Below are positions 62,365 to 64,000 of a stretch of 64,000 nucleotides of DNA, one piece after another; position 1 is the stretch's first letter, and each line of letters starts with the position of its first letter. The translations under genes were made by a program, and so were the position numbers. Under the pieces are notes generated by a model. It was not told the DNA's origin. It made no database searches and saw only the letters and a program-made list of their open reading frames with translations. This DNA is from Veillonella parvula (GTDB lineage Bacteria > Bacillota > Negativicutes > Veillonellales > Veillonellaceae): assembly GCF_902810435.1 (NCBI RefSeq), contig NZ_LR778174.1, positions 669,501 through 733,500 on the forward strand, given 5' to 3'.

Positions 62365-62832
62365 ATGAAAGACTTTTTAAATGACTTTAAAGCATTTGCT
62401 TTCAAAGGCAATATGATGGACCTAGCTATTGGTATGATTATTGGTGCTGCTTTCACAGCATTGGTTAATTCTGTTGTAAACAACCTATTCATGCCTGTTC
62501 TCAGTGTATTCACAGGTGGTATTGATTTTAGTAATTTGTACTTGCCATTGAGCACAGGTTCTAAAGATGCATTCATGGCTGGTGCTGATATTGCTACAGC
62601 TCGTGCAGCTGGATCTGTATTGCCATATGGTACATTTATTACTGATTTGATTCAATTCTTGATTTTGGCATTTGTTGTATTCTTGATGGTTCGTGGTTTG
62701 GCTAAAATGATGAAATCTGCGAAAGAAGAGGAAGTTGCAGAAGCACCTGCAACGAAAGAATGTCAATTCTGTAAATCTGAAATCAATATCAATGCAGTTA
62801 AATGCCCTAACTGTACTGCAGATTTGAACTAG
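62365..62832 (+). CDS. mscL: Large-conductance mechanosensitive channel with C-terminal zinc ribbon
   Basis: 155 residues. The amphipathic start MKDFLNDFKAFAFKGNMMDLA and GMIIGAAF in the first membrane segment are MscL hallmarks; a second segment at ~85-110 follows. Unusually, it ends with CxxC-x10-CxxC (C133, C136, C147, C150), a zinc-ribbon-like module in place of the common helical bundle end. Start 62365 is chosen (AGGAG eight bases upstream); 62359 would be too close. It relieves turgor in osmotic downshock. Confidence 0.9.
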   Translation: MKDFLNDFKAFAFKGNMMDLAIGMIIGAAFTALVNSVVNNLFMPVLSVFTGGIDFSNLYLPLSTGSKDAFMAGADIATARAAGSVLPYGTFITDLIQFLILAFVVFLMVRGLAKMMKSAKEEEVAEAPATKECQFCKSEININAVKCPNCTADLN

Positions 62833-62852
62833 TTCAAATTTAAATTATACAT

Positions 62853-62885
62853 AAAAGGAGTGAGGTTTTGACCTTACTCCTTTTT
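62853..62885 (+). terminator. Terminator after mscL
   Basis: AAAAGGAGTGAGGT pairs with ACCTTACTCCTTTT, followed by T-run. Confidence 0.88.
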
Positions 62886-62955
62886 GTTGTATTACGTTAG
62901 CTTTCTAGTATAAAATATAATTATAATATATAGAATTTTTTAGGGAGGGATATAC

Positions 62956-64000
62956 ATGGAAAAGAAACCTCTAGTAGTAGTAAATGGACTGGTTCGCAAA
63001 GATGCGATTGCATATTTAAAAGAGCATGTAGATGTGCGCCAATGGACTGAAAAAACAGTGATGCCTCGTGAGGTACTGAAGGAATGGCTCATTGATGCGG
63101 ATGGTTTGTGGTGTGTACGACCTTTAGATGTAGATGGTGATCTTGTAAAGAATGCGCCAAATTTAAAGGTTATAGCACAAGCGGCCGTAGGTTATGATAA
63201 TGTAAATATTGATGAACTAACAGCGGCAGGTATTCCTTATGGCAATACGCCAGGTGTTCTCAATGAAACGGTAGCAGAACTTGCATTTACGTTGATTGCT
63301 ACGGCTAGTCGTCGTATTATAGAAAATGCTAACTTTGTAAAAGACGGTCGTTGGGCTCAAAGACCTTCTAACATTAAAGGTTTTGATTTAAGTCGTCGCA
63401 CTCTTGGTATCATTGGCATGGGAGCTATCGGCGTATCCATTTCTCGTCGTGCCCGTGCGTTTGGTATGACTGTTGTGTATCATAATCGTAATCAACGTTT
63501 GGATGATAAGATTCATAAGACTACTTATATGGAGTTAGATGATTTATTAGCCATTAGTGATGTAGTATGCGTTATGGCTCCATTGACAGATGAAACATAT
63601 CATATGTGTGATGAAGCGTTTTTCAAGAAGATGAAGAATACAGCTTTATTTGTTAATGTTGGTCGTGGACCTATCGTAGATACTGATGCACTTATCAATG
63701 CTCTTAAAACGGGTGAAATCGATTATGCTGCCCTCGATGTAACGGATCCAGAACCATTACCAGCGGATCATCCATTGTTAGATGTAGAAAACTGCCTTAT
63801 TGTACCACATATTGGCTCTTACACAGATAGAACTCGTTATGACATGTCTATTTTGACAGCGGATAATATTATTGCCGGCGTTCATAAGAAACCTTTAAAA
63901 ACATGTGTAAATGAAGAAGTAAATTATAAGAAACCTCAAATGGATGTAGAGTCTGCGCTAGAAGAGCTTAAAAAGGCTGGCGTTGATTTAACTGATTTCG
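62956..64000 (+). CDS. D-isomer-specific 2-hydroxyacid dehydrogenase, 3' end outside the window
   Basis: 348 codons are open to the window end. The NAD-binding GMGAIG motif, the VNVGRGPIVD block and PHIGSYT with the catalytic His (DPEPLP...HP also normal) place it in the D-2-hydroxyacid dehydrogenase family, nearest to glyoxylate/hydroxypyruvate reductase types. GGGAGG precedes ATG 62956. After the catalytic domain an extra C-terminal segment begins (EEVNYKKPQM onward), which is longer than the usual ~320 residues, so a fusion or extension may follow. Confidence 0.88.
   Translation, partial: MEKKPLVVVNGLVRKDAIAYLKEHVDVRQWTEKTVMPREVLKEWLIDADGLWCVRPLDVDGDLVKNAPNLKVIAQAAVGYDNVNIDELTAAGIPYGNTPGVLNETVAELAFTLIATASRRIIENANFVKDGRWAQRPSNIKGFDLSRRTLGIIGMGAIGVSISRRARAFGMTVVYHNRNQRLDDKIHKTTYMELDDLLAISDVVCVMAPLTDETYHMCDEAFFKKMKNTALFVNVGRGPIVDTDALINALKTGEIDYAALDVTDPEPLPADHPLLDVENCLIVPHIGSYTDRTRYDMSILTADNIIAGVHKKPLKTCVNEEVNYKKPQMDVESALEELKKAGVDLTDF

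Noticed and set aside
1-64000. CRISPR array, prophage or complete insertion sequence
   Set aside because: No regularly spaced repeats, phage structural genes or transposase genes are present.

Overview
The window reads as a chromosomal piece of an AT-rich, Gram-negative-type Firmicute (Negativicutes), most likely Veillonella or a close relative. The evidence is a mixture: Firmicute-style strong Shine-Dalgarno sites (AGGAGG), ECF vitamin transporters and FchA/Fhs folate enzymes, together with an outer-membrane autotransporter barrel and anaerobic dicarboxylate metabolism. There is no insertion sequence, prophage or CRISPR array. Two tRNA genes (Arg-CCG, Lys-CCT-loop type with anticodon CTT) are present.

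Layout. 1-8 kb: 3' end of an autotransporter, a low-molecular-weight phosphatase, tRNA-Arg, a methyltransferase/YgbA-like/folate-ECF operon behind a structured leader, a thioredoxin-like gene, ilvBN, a beta-carbonic anhydrase. 8-18 kb: a phosphoesterase, then an arginine block (M20 amidohydrolase, argF, argC, argB, argD) with recurring TGTATAAATA operator-like sites, a 60-residue membrane protein, and a second M20 amidohydrolase with a DcuC-type transporter. 18.2-37.0 kb: a bacterial microcompartment (BMC) island. 37-43 kb: an MFS transporter, GMP reductase, thiamine ECF protein, mobA-mobB fusion and moeA. 43-50 kb: a locally duplicated cupin/AraC segment, a SemiSWEET, tartrate-type dehydratase ttdAB and a DASS transporter. 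50-64 kb: fhs, fchA, a purine permease, a MOSC protein and moaA, tRNA-Lys, a Dyp peroxidase, thrC, an EamA permease, an OLD-family nuclease, MscL with a zinc ribbon, and the start of a 2-hydroxyacid dehydrogenase that runs off the window.

The BMC island is the centrepiece. A glycyl-radical diol-dehydratase-like enzyme and its activase would make an aldehyde. CoA-acylating aldehyde dehydrogenases (two), PduL and an iron alcohol dehydrogenase would dismutate it to acyl-phosphate and alcohol inside a shell built from PduB-, PduA-, PduU- and EutN-like proteins plus a divergent PduT-like protein. A GlpF/PduF-type facilitator next to it argues for glycerol or 1,2-propanediol as substrate rather than choline. 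The island has several unusual parts: a PduV/EutP homologue that has lost its GTPase motifs, a PocR sensor whose kinase half looks degenerate, a shell protein with a long acidic/lysine-rich tail, and a divergent arm with a PduT-like shell protein, a TPR-DUF4037 protein and a DUF4125 protein.

Starts were re-chosen wherever a Shine-Dalgarno site pointed to an internal codon; all family names are from recognition of motifs by eye, without database searches.
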